Source: Chloroflexota bacterium (GTDB lineage: Bacteria > Chloroflexota > Anaerolineae > Aggregatilineales > Phototrophicaceae). From it: a DNA stretch of 64,000 nucleotides. The number at the start of each line of letters is the position of its first letter. Position 1 is the stretch's first letter. The DNA lies in the NCBI GenBank assembly GCA_020161935.1, contig JAIUNI010000013.1, positions 62,001 through 126,000 of the forward strand. The letters run 5' to 3'. The position numbers were made by a program, and so were the translations under genes. The notes beneath the pieces are model-generated. The model was given only the letters and a program-made list of their open reading frames with translations, did not search any database and had not been told where the DNA came from. This document shows positions 17,461-26,104 of the stretch, piece after piece.

Positions 17461-18048
17461 TTAACGCAGCGCCCATTCTGGTATCGCAAATATTTGGTCG
17501 GTGGTGAGTTCAAAGCCGGGGAACAAATCAGCTAGATCAAGCGTTTGTGAACCGCGATAAATGCGTATCTCAGGGTTGTTATCGCGCCGATACTGGTGCA
17601 GTTCTTTGGTGGTCGGGTATACCAACCACACCTGCTCCGTTCCCTTCGCGAGATACGTGCGGAGTTTGGTCTGAATATCGTCCGCGTCTTCACCGGGGGA
17701 AATCACCTCTACCGCTAAATCTGGGATACCCGGATATGGTTTGGTGTTATCCGACATCGGTAGAATGTTTTCCAGCCGGATAAAAGAGATATCCGGCACA
17801 AATGAGTTTTTAAGCCCTTTGGTATCCGAAAGCATCAGGTAGGTCAGGCCAGTAGAAAAAATGACACCAAAATTGAATTGATTGAGGTAGGTATCAATGG
17901 AATGATGAACATTTTGACTAGCTAACTGATGCAGTATTCCTGACGCACTCTTTTGAAGCACTTGGCCGTCGATAATTTCGATCCCTTTGCCCAGCTTCAA
18001 CAAGTCGTCAAGCGAAAGCAGTTTCGGTTTTGCGGGTGCGTCTAGCAT
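17461..18048 (-). CDS. Uma2-family putative endonuclease (PD-(D/E)XK fold), copy 1
   Basis: 195 residues. The Uma2 core is visible: KLLSLDDLLKLGKGIEIIDG with EIIDGQV, the strand FVPDISFIRLENI (Asp of the PD motif), and DLAVEVISPGEDADDIQTKL followed by LRTYLAKGTEQVWLVYP, the E-V-x-S-P and lysine region of the PD-(D/E)XK fold. Uma2 proteins are widespread in Cyanobacteria and Chloroflexota; their biological role is not settled, nuclease activity being predicted from fold. Four bases separate it from a second Uma2 gene upstream, so they are co-transcribed. There is no signal peptide; cytoplasmic. Confidence 0.87.
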   Translation of the reverse strand: MLDAPAKPKLLSLDDLLKLGKGIEIIDGQVLQKSASGILHQLASQNVHHSIDTYLNQFNFGVIFSTGLTYLMLSDTKGLKNSFVPDISFIRLENILPMSDNTKPYPGIPDLAVEVISPGEDADDIQTKLRTYLAKGTEQVWLVYPTTKELHQYRRDNNPEIRIYRGSQTLDLADLFPGFELTTDQIFAIPEWALR

Positions 18049-18051
18049 CAG

Positions 18052-18603
18052 TTAGCCCTCAAACACATCACGAACCTTCATTGTGAAACCGGGCAGCACA
18101 GGTTCGCCGCTGATCGTGTCATCCATGGTGTAAAACTCCACATCATCCAGCGTGACCACTTCAATCAGTTGTTTCGCCGGATACACCAACCACACCATGC
18201 GCGTCCCATTTGCGAGCATGTAGTCGGCCTTTTCGCGCAGTTTTTTGATGCTGTCTCGTGGTGATTGAATTTCGACAGCGACATCCGGCATACGTGGCAC
18301 TGCGCCTTTTTTACTGATCGGTTCAGTCGTGTCGATATAGAAGGACACGTCTGGCTGACGACCATTATAGTTATCTGTCGTCATCCGATGAAGAACTTCT
18401 GCTCCGACTCGTCCAAAATTGTTTTGGCGTGAATACATTTTGAAGTCAGCAGCAATATTGACCATGATAACGCCGTGTTCTTGGGTCGGCACTTTTTCTA
18501 CAATCTCCCCGTTGATGAGTTCAAACAGGCGATCCGTATTTTGTGGCTGGCTCATGTACGCTTCGAATTCGTCAAAGGTATAGAGTTTTTTAGCGACGAG
18601 CAT
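18052..18603 (-). CDS. Uma2-family putative endonuclease, copy 2
   Basis: Start taken at the ATG at 18603 (MLVAKKLYTFDEFEAYM) because GGAG lies seven bases before it; an ATG twelve bases upstream is the alternative. 183 residues with the same landmarks as its neighbour: ELINGEIVEKVPTQEHG, RQPDVSFYIDT, DVAVEIQSPRDSIKKLREKA and YMLANGTRMVWLVYP. The catalytic-type residues (Asp, Glu, and the lysines after SPRDS) are kept. The pair differs a lot in sequence, so it is an old duplication or two acquisitions. Function is otherwise unknown. Confidence 0.87.
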   Translation of the reverse strand: MLVAKKLYTFDEFEAYMSQPQNTDRLFELINGEIVEKVPTQEHGVIMVNIAADFKMYSRQNNFGRVGAEVLHRMTTDNYNGRQPDVSFYIDTTEPISKKGAVPRMPDVAVEIQSPRDSIKKLREKADYMLANGTRMVWLVYPAKQLIEVVTLDDVEFYTMDDTISGEPVLPGFTMKVRDVFEG

Positions 18604-18664
18604 TGTAAGCTCCATTCCACTTCATGCTTCATCAGGATTATACAACACAACGACTGTGCCTCGC

Positions 18665-19822
18665 TCAGATCGCCGCCATCTCGCGCAGGACGTGGCGGGC
18701 GATGACGAGGCGCTGGATCTCGCTCGTGCCTTCGCCGATGCTCATCAGCCGTTGGTCTCGGTAGATGCGCTCGACGGGGAACTCGCGGCTGTAACCGTAG
18801 CTGCCGTGAATTTGAATTGAGTTGTGGCACACCTTCTCGGCTACCTCGGTCGCCTTCAGCTTGCCCATCGCGGCCATCTTGCCAAAGTCTTTACCCGCGT
18901 CCTTCATCCACGCGGCCTTATACACCAGCATCCGCGCCGCTTCGATCTCAACCGCCGCGTCCGCCAGCATCCACTGGATGGCCTGATGTTCGCTGATGGG
19001 TTTGCCAAATGCCCGCCGCTGCTGGGCATATTTGACTGCTTCTTCGAATGCCGCCTGTGCCAGCCCAATGCTCAACGCGCCGATGCTGATACGTCCACCG
19101 TCGAGCGTTTGCATGGTCTGGTGGAAGCCGCGCCCCACCTCGCCGAGCAGCGCATCGGCAGGTACACGCACATCCTCGAACGTTAGCATTTGTGTGGGTG
19201 AGCCTTTCAAGCCCATCTTCTTTTCTGGTGGGTGAATGGTCAGCCCCGGTGTCCCCGGCTCGACCAGCAGCATCCCGAAACCGCGTGTTCCGGCTTCTTT
19301 GTCCAGCCGTACCAGCACCACGATTACCGGCGCGAACTTGGGGTTGGTAATCCACGCCTTATTGCCGTTAATCACCCAGCTATCGCCGTCGCGTACGGCG
19401 CTGGTTTGCACCCCACCGGCCAAGTCTGACCCTGCGCCGGGTTCGGTCAGCGCCAGCGAACCCAGTACCGTGCCGCTGGTCAGTGTGCGGAGGTAGCGCT
19501 GTTTCTGTGCGTCCGTCCCCCAATTGGTGATCGGTACGCAGCACAGGCCGTTATGCGCGGCCAGCGAAATCGCCGTCGAGCCGCACGCCCAACCAAGTTC
19601 CTCAATCGCTATTGCCGCGCTGATACTGTCCAACTCCGCGCCACCGTAGGCTTCCGGCACCTGCAACCCCGTTAGGCCGAGCGCGGGCATCCGGCGGATG
19701 GCATCCCAGCGCAGTTCGCCTGTCTCATCGACCTGTGTGGCATACGGGCGCAGTTCGCCGTCGCAAAAATCATGCACGGCGCGTTGGTACATTTGTTGTT
19801 CGGCGCTGAGTTCAAAGTCCAT
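18665..19822 (-). CDS. Acyl-CoA dehydrogenase
   Basis: 385 residues, the family's usual size. Start MDFELSAEQQMYQRAVHDFC is the helical N-domain; LALTEPGAGSDLAGGVQTSA is signature 1 (FAD and substrate), followed by WVINGNKAWITN; QRRAFGKPISEHQAIQWMLA and QIHGSYGYSREFPVERIYRD are the C-domain signatures; IGEGTSEIQRLVIAR holds the catalytic base Glu. It performs FAD-dependent alpha-beta oxidation of an acyl-CoA and passes electrons to ETF. No ETF, thiolase or hydratase gene is nearby, so it acts as a stand-alone member; short- or branched-chain substrates are plausible but unproven. Confidence 0.93.
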   Translation of the reverse strand: MDFELSAEQQMYQRAVHDFCDGELRPYATQVDETGELRWDAIRRMPALGLTGLQVPEAYGGAELDSISAAIAIEELGWACGSTAISLAAHNGLCCVPITNWGTDAQKQRYLRTLTSGTVLGSLALTEPGAGSDLAGGVQTSAVRDGDSWVINGNKAWITNPKFAPVIVVLVRLDKEAGTRGFGMLLVEPGTPGLTIHPPEKKMGLKGSPTQMLTFEDVRVPADALLGEVGRGFHQTMQTLDGGRISIGALSIGLAQAAFEEAVKYAQQRRAFGKPISEHQAIQWMLADAAVEIEAARMLVYKAAWMKDAGKDFGKMAAMGKLKATEVAEKVCHNSIQIHGSYGYSREFPVERIYRDQRLMSIGEGTSEIQRLVIARHVLREMAAI

Positions 19823-19934
19823 GAAAGAAGTCCTTATTTTAGTTAACAGTTATCAGTCAACAGTTGACAGTCAAAAGCAAAATTGAATTTTATTATGTGT
19901 AATAAGCCATTTAAAGTACTGAATACGTAGGCAG

Positions 19935-20013
19935 CGGACGCGCTGTCTCGCGTCCCTACAGCCAATACGCGCCACAAGCACACGTTTGTGTAGGGACAGC
20001 AGATAGACTGTCC
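19935..20013. repeat. Composite inverted palindromic repeat (CCCTAC family)
   Basis: GCGGACGCGCTGTCTCGCGTCCCTAC at the left (written in parts: GGACGCG and CGCGTCC arms) is met by GTGTAGGGACAGCAGATAGACTGTCC at the right, about 30 bp apart. Just before it, 19848-19876 has the ATCAGTCAACAGTTGACAG type of short repeat seen also near 11840 and 38870. Confidence 0.65.
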
Positions 20014-20120
20014 AGCATTTCAATGACTTTCAAAAGGTTTTAAGATCCGAAAAATCATAACCATTTGTGCGATTATATCCCACGACATCAGGTACATTGA
20101 ATCTCTAAAACCTATCAGCT

Positions 20121-20471
20121 TTAGAACCCAAATGCCCGCCGAACCAGCATCAGCAGGAACAAACCCACGCCCCAACCCGCGTACCCCGCCAGCACCATCG
20201 GGATGAGCTTCCAACCGGCCTTCGCCGCCAGCCACGCGATGACCACAAAGGCGAACGTCGGAATCAGGTTAAGCGCCAGCGCCCGTGTAAACTGCTCCAT
20301 CTCGGCTTTGGTGCTGCCGCCGTACACCAACCACATCCCCAGCGGCAGGTTGATGGGCATGGTGGACGCAATCGCCGCCAGCGTTTTCGAGTATTCCCGC
20401 AGCACGGCAATCGTGATAATGATGACAATCGAGACGATAACGGGCAGCACCCGCCCCCATGCGATTTCCAT
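20121..20471 (-). CDS. Small four-helix membrane protein, GlpM/DUF3147-like
   Basis: 116 residues with about four hydrophobic segments: residues 9-25, AAIASTMPINLPLGMWLVYG, RALALNLIPTFAFVVIAWLA and VLAGYAGWGVGLFLLMLVRR. The layout (inner proline-rich helix 2, charged GGSTKAEMEQF linker, then AGWG near the end) resembles the GlpM/DUF3147 family of small membrane proteins, whose function is unknown; this match is by eye and moderate. It is divergent from the CDGSH gene across 141 bp. Confidence 0.6.
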   Translation of the reverse strand: MEIAWGRVLPVIVSIVIIITIAVLREYSKTLAAIASTMPINLPLGMWLVYGGSTKAEMEQFTRALALNLIPTFAFVVIAWLAAKAGWKLIPMVLAGYAGWGVGLFLLMLVRRAFGF

Positions 20472-20612
20472 AATGAAATGTCCTGTGTATGCTCACCCAT
20501 AGACGAGACCATTTTAGTAAGAATTTGCCCGCGCCCCCGAAGCGCGTTATAAACCGGATTGTATCAGTCTCATCTACACCCGTCATAGTCCATTGAAGAT
20601 GAGGAGAACGCG

Positions 20613-21266
20613 ATGGCTCATCGTATTCACAAGTACACCGGCGAGAAAATTGATGTCAGCTACGATGCCGGACGCTGCATCCACGCCGCCGAATGTATCA
20701 GCCGCTTACATGCCGTATTCGATAACAGCAAGCGCCCGTGGGTACAGCCGGACGCTGGCCTCGCGGATGGTGTGGCAGCCACCATTCTGCACTGTCCATC
20801 CGGTGCGCTGCACTATGAACGCAAAGATGGTGGTGCAGTCGAACCAACACCTATCGAGAACACGATCCGCCTCGATGAAGATGGGCCGCTGTATGTGCGC
20901 GGTGATGTGACCGTCGTCAACGGCGCGGGAGAGGTCGTGGTTCATGATACACGGCTGGCGTTGTGCCGCTGCGGCGCGTCGGAGAATAAGCCGTTCTGCG
21001 ACAACTCCCACATTTCGATTGGCTTCTCCGCGCCGGGAACCGTGGCCGAACCGGTGATGACCGTTGCCCCGACCAAAGGGGGCAAGCTCCGTATTGAAAC
21101 CACGACCAACGGTTCACTGCACCTCATAGGCAACTTCACACTCGTGAACGATGAGGGCGAAACCGTGTTCCAAAGCGTTGACGAATGGCTGTGCCGCTGC
21201 GGGGGTTCCGGCAACAAGCCCTTCTGCGACGGTTCGCATAACCGCAACGGCTTTGTCGCCAGCTAA
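20613..21266 (+). CDS. Iron-sulfur protein: divergent 4Fe-4S domain plus two CDGSH domains
   Basis: 217 residues, ATG at 20613 preceded by GAGGAG-like AGGAGAACGCG. Residues 1-75 are a Fer4_19-type domain (YDAGRCIHAAECISRLHAVF, ending ILHCPSGALHYER). Then come two CDGSH/mitoNEET-type motifs, C-x-C-x2-S-x3-P-x-C-D-x2-H: CRCGASENKPFCDNSH (about 118-133) and CRCGGSGNKPFCDGSH (about 194-209), each expected to hold a 2Fe-2S cluster by 3Cys-1His. Between them is a beta-rich repeated unit (PLYVRGDVTVVNGAGE and SLHLIGNFTLVNDEGE), so the CDGSH half looks like an internal duplication. Likely a cytoplasmic redox or Fe-S carrier. It ends with a clear terminator. Confidence 0.9.
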   Translation: MAHRIHKYTGEKIDVSYDAGRCIHAAECISRLHAVFDNSKRPWVQPDAGLADGVAATILHCPSGALHYERKDGGAVEPTPIENTIRLDEDGPLYVRGDVTVVNGAGEVVVHDTRLALCRCGASENKPFCDNSHISIGFSAPGTVAEPVMTVAPTKGGKLRIETTTNGSLHLIGNFTLVNDEGETVFQSVDEWLCRCGGSGNKPFCDGSHNRNGFVAS

Positions 21267-21274
21267 TGTGAATC

Positions 21275-21301
21275 AAAACCGCCCCGGTCTGAGGCGGTTT
21301 T
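21275..21301. terminator. Bidirectional intrinsic terminator
   Basis: AAAACCGCC (21275-21283) pairs with GGCGGTTTT (21293-21301) around a 9-nt loop, nine bases after the CDGSH stop. A/T runs on both sides allow it to serve the convergent lipoprotein gene (stop at 21323) as well. Confidence 0.85.
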
Positions 21302-21322
21302 ATGTTTCTAATCCGTTGGGGG

Positions 21323-21871
21323 TTAATTAAACTGTGATTGGAAGGTCGCGCACAATTCCGGTGTGGTCGCCGCGTACACATAGTTCAACGTCTCGCCGTT
21401 GACCACCTTATCACCACTGCCACCGCACGGCTCGATTTCACCTGCCGACTGCGCCGAGAAGGGGTTGGTGTTCAAGACGCACGACATGAGATTGTTCTGC
21501 AAACGGGTGGTGTTGATCACCGCCAGCACGCCGACTTTTGGCGCGGTCGGGTTGGAGGCGATGTTCACATCGGTATACACCCGTGCTGCCACCGCACCGA
21601 CATTTTTGTAACAGGCGATCATGGTATCCAGCTTGGCAATCGCGCCCGCCATCGGCAGGTTGCCTGTCAGCAGCGACCCCGCCGCGCCGGCTTTGGTCAG
21701 CGCGTCGGTTACGCTGGTCGCGTCGGTCGAATTATAGCCAGCGATATTTGGCGGAACGAACTGCTGCGCCGCTTCCGGGTCATTGGCGGTATCGCCGGTT
21801 GTTCCTATGCCCATCTGGCAGCCAACGAGTGCCACCAGCAAAATTGCTATCATCAATACACGTTTGAACAT
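21323..21871 (-). CDS. Predicted lipoprotein, function unknown
   Basis: Start set at the ATG at 21871, which has AGGAGG eight bases upstream and opens MFKRVLMIAILLVALVGCQM, a signal sequence with a lipobox (LVGC, Cys18). The mature protein (about 165 residues) is rich in Ala/Thr/Asn with GYNSTDATSVTDALTKAGAA, ARVYTDVNIASNPTAPKVG and VINTTRLQNNLMSCVLNTNP; three later cysteines (in SCVLN, EPCGG and ELCAT) may pair. No family recognised. It would sit on the outer face of the membrane. Confidence 0.7.
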   Translation of the reverse strand: MFKRVLMIAILLVALVGCQMGIGTTGDTANDPEAAQQFVPPNIAGYNSTDATSVTDALTKAGAAGSLLTGNLPMAGAIAKLDTMIACYKNVGAVAARVYTDVNIASNPTAPKVGVLAVINTTRLQNNLMSCVLNTNPFSAQSAGEIEPCGGSGDKVVNGETLNYVYAATTPELCATFQSQFN

Positions 21872-21990
21872 CCCGAACCTCCTTGCATCGTATTCCCTAT
21901 ATACAGGAAACAACTTGGCATATCATCCGTTGCTATCCTAGGGCATCCGAACCCCTATGTCATTCCCCACTTTTCGGGGTATTCACTTCT

Positions 21991-22482
21991 CTAGCGTCCG
22001 GCTAGCTCGGTCAGCAGCCAATCGTGTTCGTGTACCAAAGTCGCGATGAGCGCCGCGTCACGGTTCGCGTCCGGTTCGAGGTTGGCAACTGCGGGGGTCG
22101 TTGGCAGCCATTCAGCAAAGGCTACTGCTGTGCGCTTGCCTTCTGCCAGCGCTACGATCCATTCCAGTGCCGCTTCTGCCGCCCATGTCACCTGCTGCCC
22201 ATTGACGGCCAGCATGAACAGCGCCGCCACCGTCGCTGTGCGTTTGTTTCCGTCGGCAAAAGGATGATTGCGGGTGATACCGTGCAGCAGGACTGCGGCT
22301 TTCTCATTCAACGTCGGGTAGGCATCCTCACCGAAGGCACTGGCTTCCGGTCGCGCGGCAGCCGCCGCCAGTAATCCGATGTCGCGCACTGCCCGCTTGC
22401 CTTCGACAATCGTGTGGATGGCCTCGCCCGTCACCACCTGCTCGTTGATATACACGAGTTCATCAACCGTTACATAACGCAC
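21991..22482 (-). CDS. doc: Fic/Doc-family protein (death-on-curing type)
   Basis: 163 residues. The Fic-fold motif NHPFADGNKRTATVAALFM lies near residues 72-90 with His73, Asp77, Asn79, Lys80 and Arg81, i.e. HxFx(D/A)xNKR as in Doc, the P1-plasmid toxin that phosphorylates EF-Tu. The N-terminus MRYVTVDELVYINEQV is also Doc-like. Doc normally pairs with a Phd antitoxin gene just upstream; between this start and the next gene (22483-22707) I find no such ORF, and no inhibitory (S/T)xxxE(G/N) helix is obvious. The C-terminus after residue 115 (ALAEGKRTAVAFAEWL...) is slightly longer than typical Doc. Confidence 0.85.
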   Translation of the reverse strand: MRYVTVDELVYINEQVVTGEAIHTIVEGKRAVRDIGLLAAAAARPEASAFGEDAYPTLNEKAAVLLHGITRNHPFADGNKRTATVAALFMLAVNGQQVTWAAEAALEWIVALAEGKRTAVAFAEWLPTTPAVANLEPDANRDAALIATLVHEHDWLLTELAGR

Positions 22483-22707
22483 ATGACCGTCCTTTTATAA
22501 GCTGTTGGCACCCGGCAGCCTTGCTCCACAAATTCTAGTCATCTCTCGCCCGGCAGGCAAACGCCTCATGAAAAGAAGCCCAAAGCCAGCAAAACCGCCT
22601 CACGATTTCTGTAGAAATAGCCAGTTTACCCAGTATCGGGCGTGCGCCATCCTCTATGCTTGATATGAAATGATTAAATATTAGGGATGAGTGTAGGAGG
22701 TTGACGG

Positions 22708-22935
22708 ATGGAGATGCAAGAACTGGAGTCGAGCGTGGTCAGCGGGGCGGGCTATTCGCGTGTCCTCGAAATTGAATTCAACAGCGGTCGCGTGTACCAA
22801 TATTTTGATGTGGATGAATCGGTGTATCAGGACTTTTTGACAAGCGAGTCAAAAGGCAAATACTTCAATGCCAATATTCGTGGGAAATTTCCATATCGCG
22901 AAATATGGTTGAAGCCCCCAATCGCCGAATCATGA
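22708..22935 (+). CDS. KTSC-domain protein
   Basis: 75 residues with AGGAGG upstream of the ATG. The whole protein is a KTSC domain: LESSVVSGAGYSRVLEIEFN, SGRVYQYFDVDESVYQDFLT and SKGKYFNANIRGKFPYREIW. In this family the namesake lysine-tRNA-synthetase-C-terminal-like domain is small and of unknown function, often attached to phage or nuclease genes. Here it stands alone, convergent with uxaB. Residue order SSxxSxxxY replaces the more common KTSC/S residues at the start. Confidence 0.82.
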   Translation: MEMQELESSVVSGAGYSRVLEIEFNSGRVYQYFDVDESVYQDFLTSESKGKYFNANIRGKFPYREIWLKPPIAES

Positions 22936-22976
22936 TGAAAAGCCATTTCAACTGATTCGTCCCTGAAATCCTCATT

Positions 22977-23015
22977 GATAAATAAACCATCCGTCTGACT
23001 GCACAACGGATGGTT
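22977..23015 (-). terminator. Terminator at the end of the uxaB run
   Basis: AACCATCCGT (22985-22994) pairs perfectly with ACGGATGGTT (23006-23015). On the minus strand the stem is followed by TATTTATC, 16 bases past the uxaB stop. Confidence 0.8.
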
Positions 23016-23030
23016 GGATCGCAAATTCCG

Positions 23031-24479
23031 TTAGCCAAGTGAGGCGAGTAGCTGCGGTAGTTCTCCATCCGCGATCTGCGTCAGGTACTGCGTGAGCTGC
23101 GTTTGCAGTTGGGGGATGGTGGTTAAATCCGCACTCCATAGATTTGCGTTCGCCAAAGTGGCGGCTACCAGCGACCCGGTTGACGGCGCGGTTTGCCATT
23201 GGTCGTGGAACCACGCGATGATCTGCGGGTCATCGCTCACGGGCAGCGAACGACCTTGCCACTCGCCTTTGTAAAACTGGATGTAAGCCGCCAGCGCCAG
23301 CACGACACGCGGCGGCAGTGCTTGACGCTTCCGCACATAATCCAGAATGGTCGGGATCAGGCGCACTTTGATCTTCGCCGTGCAGTTGAGGGCGATGCTG
23401 GATAGGCGGTGTTCAATCGCCGGATTGCGGAAGCGGTCGAATACGTCGGCGGTGAACTGCTCCAACCCGGCCTGTGGTACATCGGTCGCCGGAATGATTT
23501 CTTGATAGGCTTCGGCTTGTAAGAACGCGCCTAACTGCGGATGCTCGATACAGTCGCGTACGGTTTCCAAGCCGAGCAGCGATCCGATCAGCAGCATCGA
23601 GGTATGCAAGCCGTTGAGGATACGCACTTTGGTCAGGCGGTAGGGCGTGGCGCTCTCCACGATTTTGATGTTGAGGTTGGTCTTATCCACCGGCAGCGCC
23701 GCATTGAGGCGTTGGGGCGCTTCGATCACCCACAGGTGATAGGGTTCGCACATCACCAGCATCCGGTCGTCGTAACCCAGTTCTTCGAGGAAGGCGGCTT
23801 TCCGCGCGGCAGGGAACCCCGGCACGATGCGGTCAACCAGCGTATTGCAAAACAGGTTGTGTTCGCTCACCCACTGGCTGAAACCCGCATCCAAGCCCCA
23901 CTGTTCAGCAAAGCGCAAGATCATCCCGCGCAGTTGGGTGGCGTTATCCTCGATCAACTCGGTCGGGATGATGATGCAGCCTTTATCCGCCGCCCCCGCG
24001 AAGTGCTGGTAGCGCTCGTAGAGAAACAGGGCGATTTTGGCAGGGAATGATGCTGGTGGTTGGTCGGTGGCTTTGTCACCTTCGTTATATTGGATGCCGG
24101 ATTCGGTCGTATTCGAGATCAAAAAACGGATGTCCGGCTGGCGGGCAAGCGCTTGATAGGCCGCGTAATCGTCATGCGGGTAGACGCAGCGGTTCACACA
24201 GGTGATGAGGTGCGTCTGGTTGACGGGCGCACCATTCTGGATGCCCTCGACATGCACATGGAACAGGCCGTCCTGTGTGTCGAGGTCGTTATATTTGCCC
24301 TGCGGCGTAACTTTAACCACTACGACGCTGCTCTGAAAATTCGCCTGTTGGTTCAACTGCTCGATGATCCAATCGGCAAAGCCGCGCAGGAAGTTACCCG
24401 CGCCGAACTGGACGATGCGTTCAGGGTAGGTGACTGGCTTACCGGTCGTCTGGCGGTTGAGAGGCGTAAGTGTCGTCAT
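23031..24479 (-). CDS. uxaB: Tagaturonate reductase (altronate oxidoreductase)
   Basis: 482 residues, polyol-dehydrogenase (mannitol dehydrogenase) family. The N-terminal NAD-binding part has YPERIVQFGAGNFLRGFADW, very like E. coli UxaB, and LISNTTESGIQYNEGD; the C-terminal part carries the catalytic-type lysine region (LTKVRILNGLHTSMLLIGSL, K-x4-N-x2-H). It reduces D-tagaturonate to D-altronate with NADH in galacturonate breakdown. Fructuronate reductase (UxuB) is the close alternative but the GNFLR and SNTTESGI segments fit UxaB better. Its start overlaps the uxaC stop by four bases (ATGA), so the two are coupled. Last gene of the hexuronate run. Confidence 0.9.
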   Translation of the reverse strand: MTTLTPLNRQTTGKPVTYPERIVQFGAGNFLRGFADWIIEQLNQQANFQSSVVVVKVTPQGKYNDLDTQDGLFHVHVEGIQNGAPVNQTHLITCVNRCVYPHDDYAAYQALARQPDIRFLISNTTESGIQYNEGDKATDQPPASFPAKIALFLYERYQHFAGAADKGCIIIPTELIEDNATQLRGMILRFAEQWGLDAGFSQWVSEHNLFCNTLVDRIVPGFPAARKAAFLEELGYDDRMLVMCEPYHLWVIEAPQRLNAALPVDKTNLNIKIVESATPYRLTKVRILNGLHTSMLLIGSLLGLETVRDCIEHPQLGAFLQAEAYQEIIPATDVPQAGLEQFTADVFDRFRNPAIEHRLSSIALNCTAKIKVRLIPTILDYVRKRQALPPRVVLALAAYIQFYKGEWQGRSLPVSDDPQIIAWFHDQWQTAPSTGSLVAATLANANLWSADLTTIPQLQTQLTQYLTQIADGELPQLLASLG

Positions 24480-25873
24480 AAGTTGTAGGTCGCCTTCGCA
24501 AGGTCATAAGCTAACGCACGGATCATTTCATAAGCATCGTCGGTATCAATCAGGTCGCGCACCAGCATCCCCGCCAGCCAATCGGCGGCTGCCCTGCGCC
24601 ACAAGGCATGACGCGCCGGTATCGAAGGATAAGCGCGGGTGTCGTCGTTGAAGCCAGCGGTGTTGTACACGCCAGCCGTTTCAACCACTTCATCAAAGAA
24701 GCGGCGCATCCCGTTCAGGCTGTCGAAGAACCACCACGGTGGGCCGAGGCGCAAAATCGGGTAATGACCTGCCAGCGGCGCGAGTTCGCGGCTGTAGGTC
24801 GTTTCGTCGAGGTTGAACAGCACCACTTTCAACGCTGGATGATTGCCAAAACGGTCGAGCAGCGGCTTGAGGTTACGGGTGAACTCGCTGGAAATCGGAA
24901 TATCCGCGCCCATATCCCGCCCGAAACGTTCCATAATCAGCGGGTTGTGGTTGCGGAATGAACCGATGTGAAGCTGCATCACCAGACCGTCGTCGCTGCT
25001 CATCCGCGCCATTTCGATCAGCATATGTCCGGTGAAGCGGCGGGCATCGTCAGCACTGGCTGTCCCCGCAAGCGCACGCTGGAAGATCACGTCAGCCTCC
25101 GCAGCACTCAGCACTTCGGTATAGGCAGTCATGGCGGCGTGGTCGGTGGCGGTTGCGCCCATACTCTTAAAGAACGCGCGGCGCTGTTCGAGCGCTTGAA
25201 TATAAGTCGGGTAATTCGTAACCACGATACCGGAAACTTCAGCTAATTTTTCGATATTCTGCCGCCAGCCCACCATATCCACATTCACCACCGCGTCTGG
25301 CCGGAAAGTCGGAATGATGCGGCCTGACCAGCCGGAAGTGCGAATGGCCTGATGATGTGCGAGTGTATCGGTTGCCGCGTCAGTGGTCGCCAGTACCTCG
25401 ATGTTAAATCGCTCGAACAGGCGGCGTGGTTGGAACTCCGGCAGTTGGAGCTGTGCTTCAATCGCGTCATAGATGGCTTGGGCGTTGGCGCTGTTGAGCT
25501 TTTGGGTGATGCCGAACACGTCCCGCAGTTCATCGCGCAGCCAGAGGTAGGTGGGCGTGCCACGCATCAAATACCAGTGATCGCAAACCGTCTGCCAGAT
25601 TTTGCGGTGGTCACGCTCGACCGCGCCGCTATCCTGCCGCGGAATGCCGAGCGACTCCAGCGGTATCCCCTGCGAGTACATCATGCGGAAGATGTAATGG
25701 TCGGGGATGATGAGCAGTTCGACCGGACTGCCGAATTTGTAGTCGGCGCTGGCGAACAGGCGCGGGTCAACATGCCCGTGTGGGCAGATCAGCGGCAGAT
25801 CGTGAACGGTTGCATAGAGGTCGGCAGCGACTTTTTGCTGGGTGGGGTCAGGCGAAAAATAAGCGTTAGACAT
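24476..25873 (-). CDS. uxaC: Glucuronate/galacturonate isomerase
   Basis: 465 residues, amidohydrolase-like TIM barrel of the uronate isomerase family. LPLICPHGHVDPRLFASADY holds the HxH metal site; ILATTDAATDTLAHHQAI, RIIPTFRPDAVVNVD and MQLHIGSFRNHNP are standard landmarks (the last with the third metal-site histidine); FNDDTRAYPSIPARHALWRR is the C-terminal signature. It converts D-glucuronate to D-fructuronate and D-galacturonate to D-tagaturonate. It is coupled to uxaB. The 231 bp in front of it hold a dispersed repeat, so it may be transcribed from the upstream run or from its own promoter. Confidence 0.95.
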   Translation of the reverse strand: MSNAYFSPDPTQQKVAADLYATVHDLPLICPHGHVDPRLFASADYKFGSPVELLIIPDHYIFRMMYSQGIPLESLGIPRQDSGAVERDHRKIWQTVCDHWYLMRGTPTYLWLRDELRDVFGITQKLNSANAQAIYDAIEAQLQLPEFQPRRLFERFNIEVLATTDAATDTLAHHQAIRTSGWSGRIIPTFRPDAVVNVDMVGWRQNIEKLAEVSGIVVTNYPTYIQALEQRRAFFKSMGATATDHAAMTAYTEVLSAAEADVIFQRALAGTASADDARRFTGHMLIEMARMSSDDGLVMQLHIGSFRNHNPLIMERFGRDMGADIPISSEFTRNLKPLLDRFGNHPALKVVLFNLDETTYSRELAPLAGHYPILRLGPPWWFFDSLNGMRRFFDEVVETAGVYNTAGFNDDTRAYPSIPARHALWRRAAADWLAGMLVRDLIDTDDAYEMIRALAYDLAKATYNL

Positions 25874-25931
25874 GAATCATCTCGTGTGTATTTTGTAAAA
25901 TATTTTTGCTGTTTATTGGGAAGGTCTACAG

Positions 25932-26046
25932 CGGACGCGATATTGACGGTTGATAACATGATTCGGTCATTGGGTGTAAAACGGACGAGATGTATCTCGT
26001 CTCTACATAATATGCACTTCGTAGGGACGGCATACATGCCGTCCCG
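25932..26046. repeat. Palindromic CCCTAC-family repeats between uxaC and the Gfo/Idh gene
   Basis: ACGGACGAGATGTATCTCGTCTCTAC (25981-26006, in parts GACGAGAT and ATCTCGTC) faces GTAGGGACGGCATACATGCCGTCCC (26021-26045). An isolated GCGGACGCGATATTG half is at 25931. This fills the gap 25874-26104. Confidence 0.65.
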
Positions 26047-26104
26047 CCCTCGAATACTAAATTTAATCATCAACCATCACCATCGCGTCCGCCCTATTTT
26101 CAGC

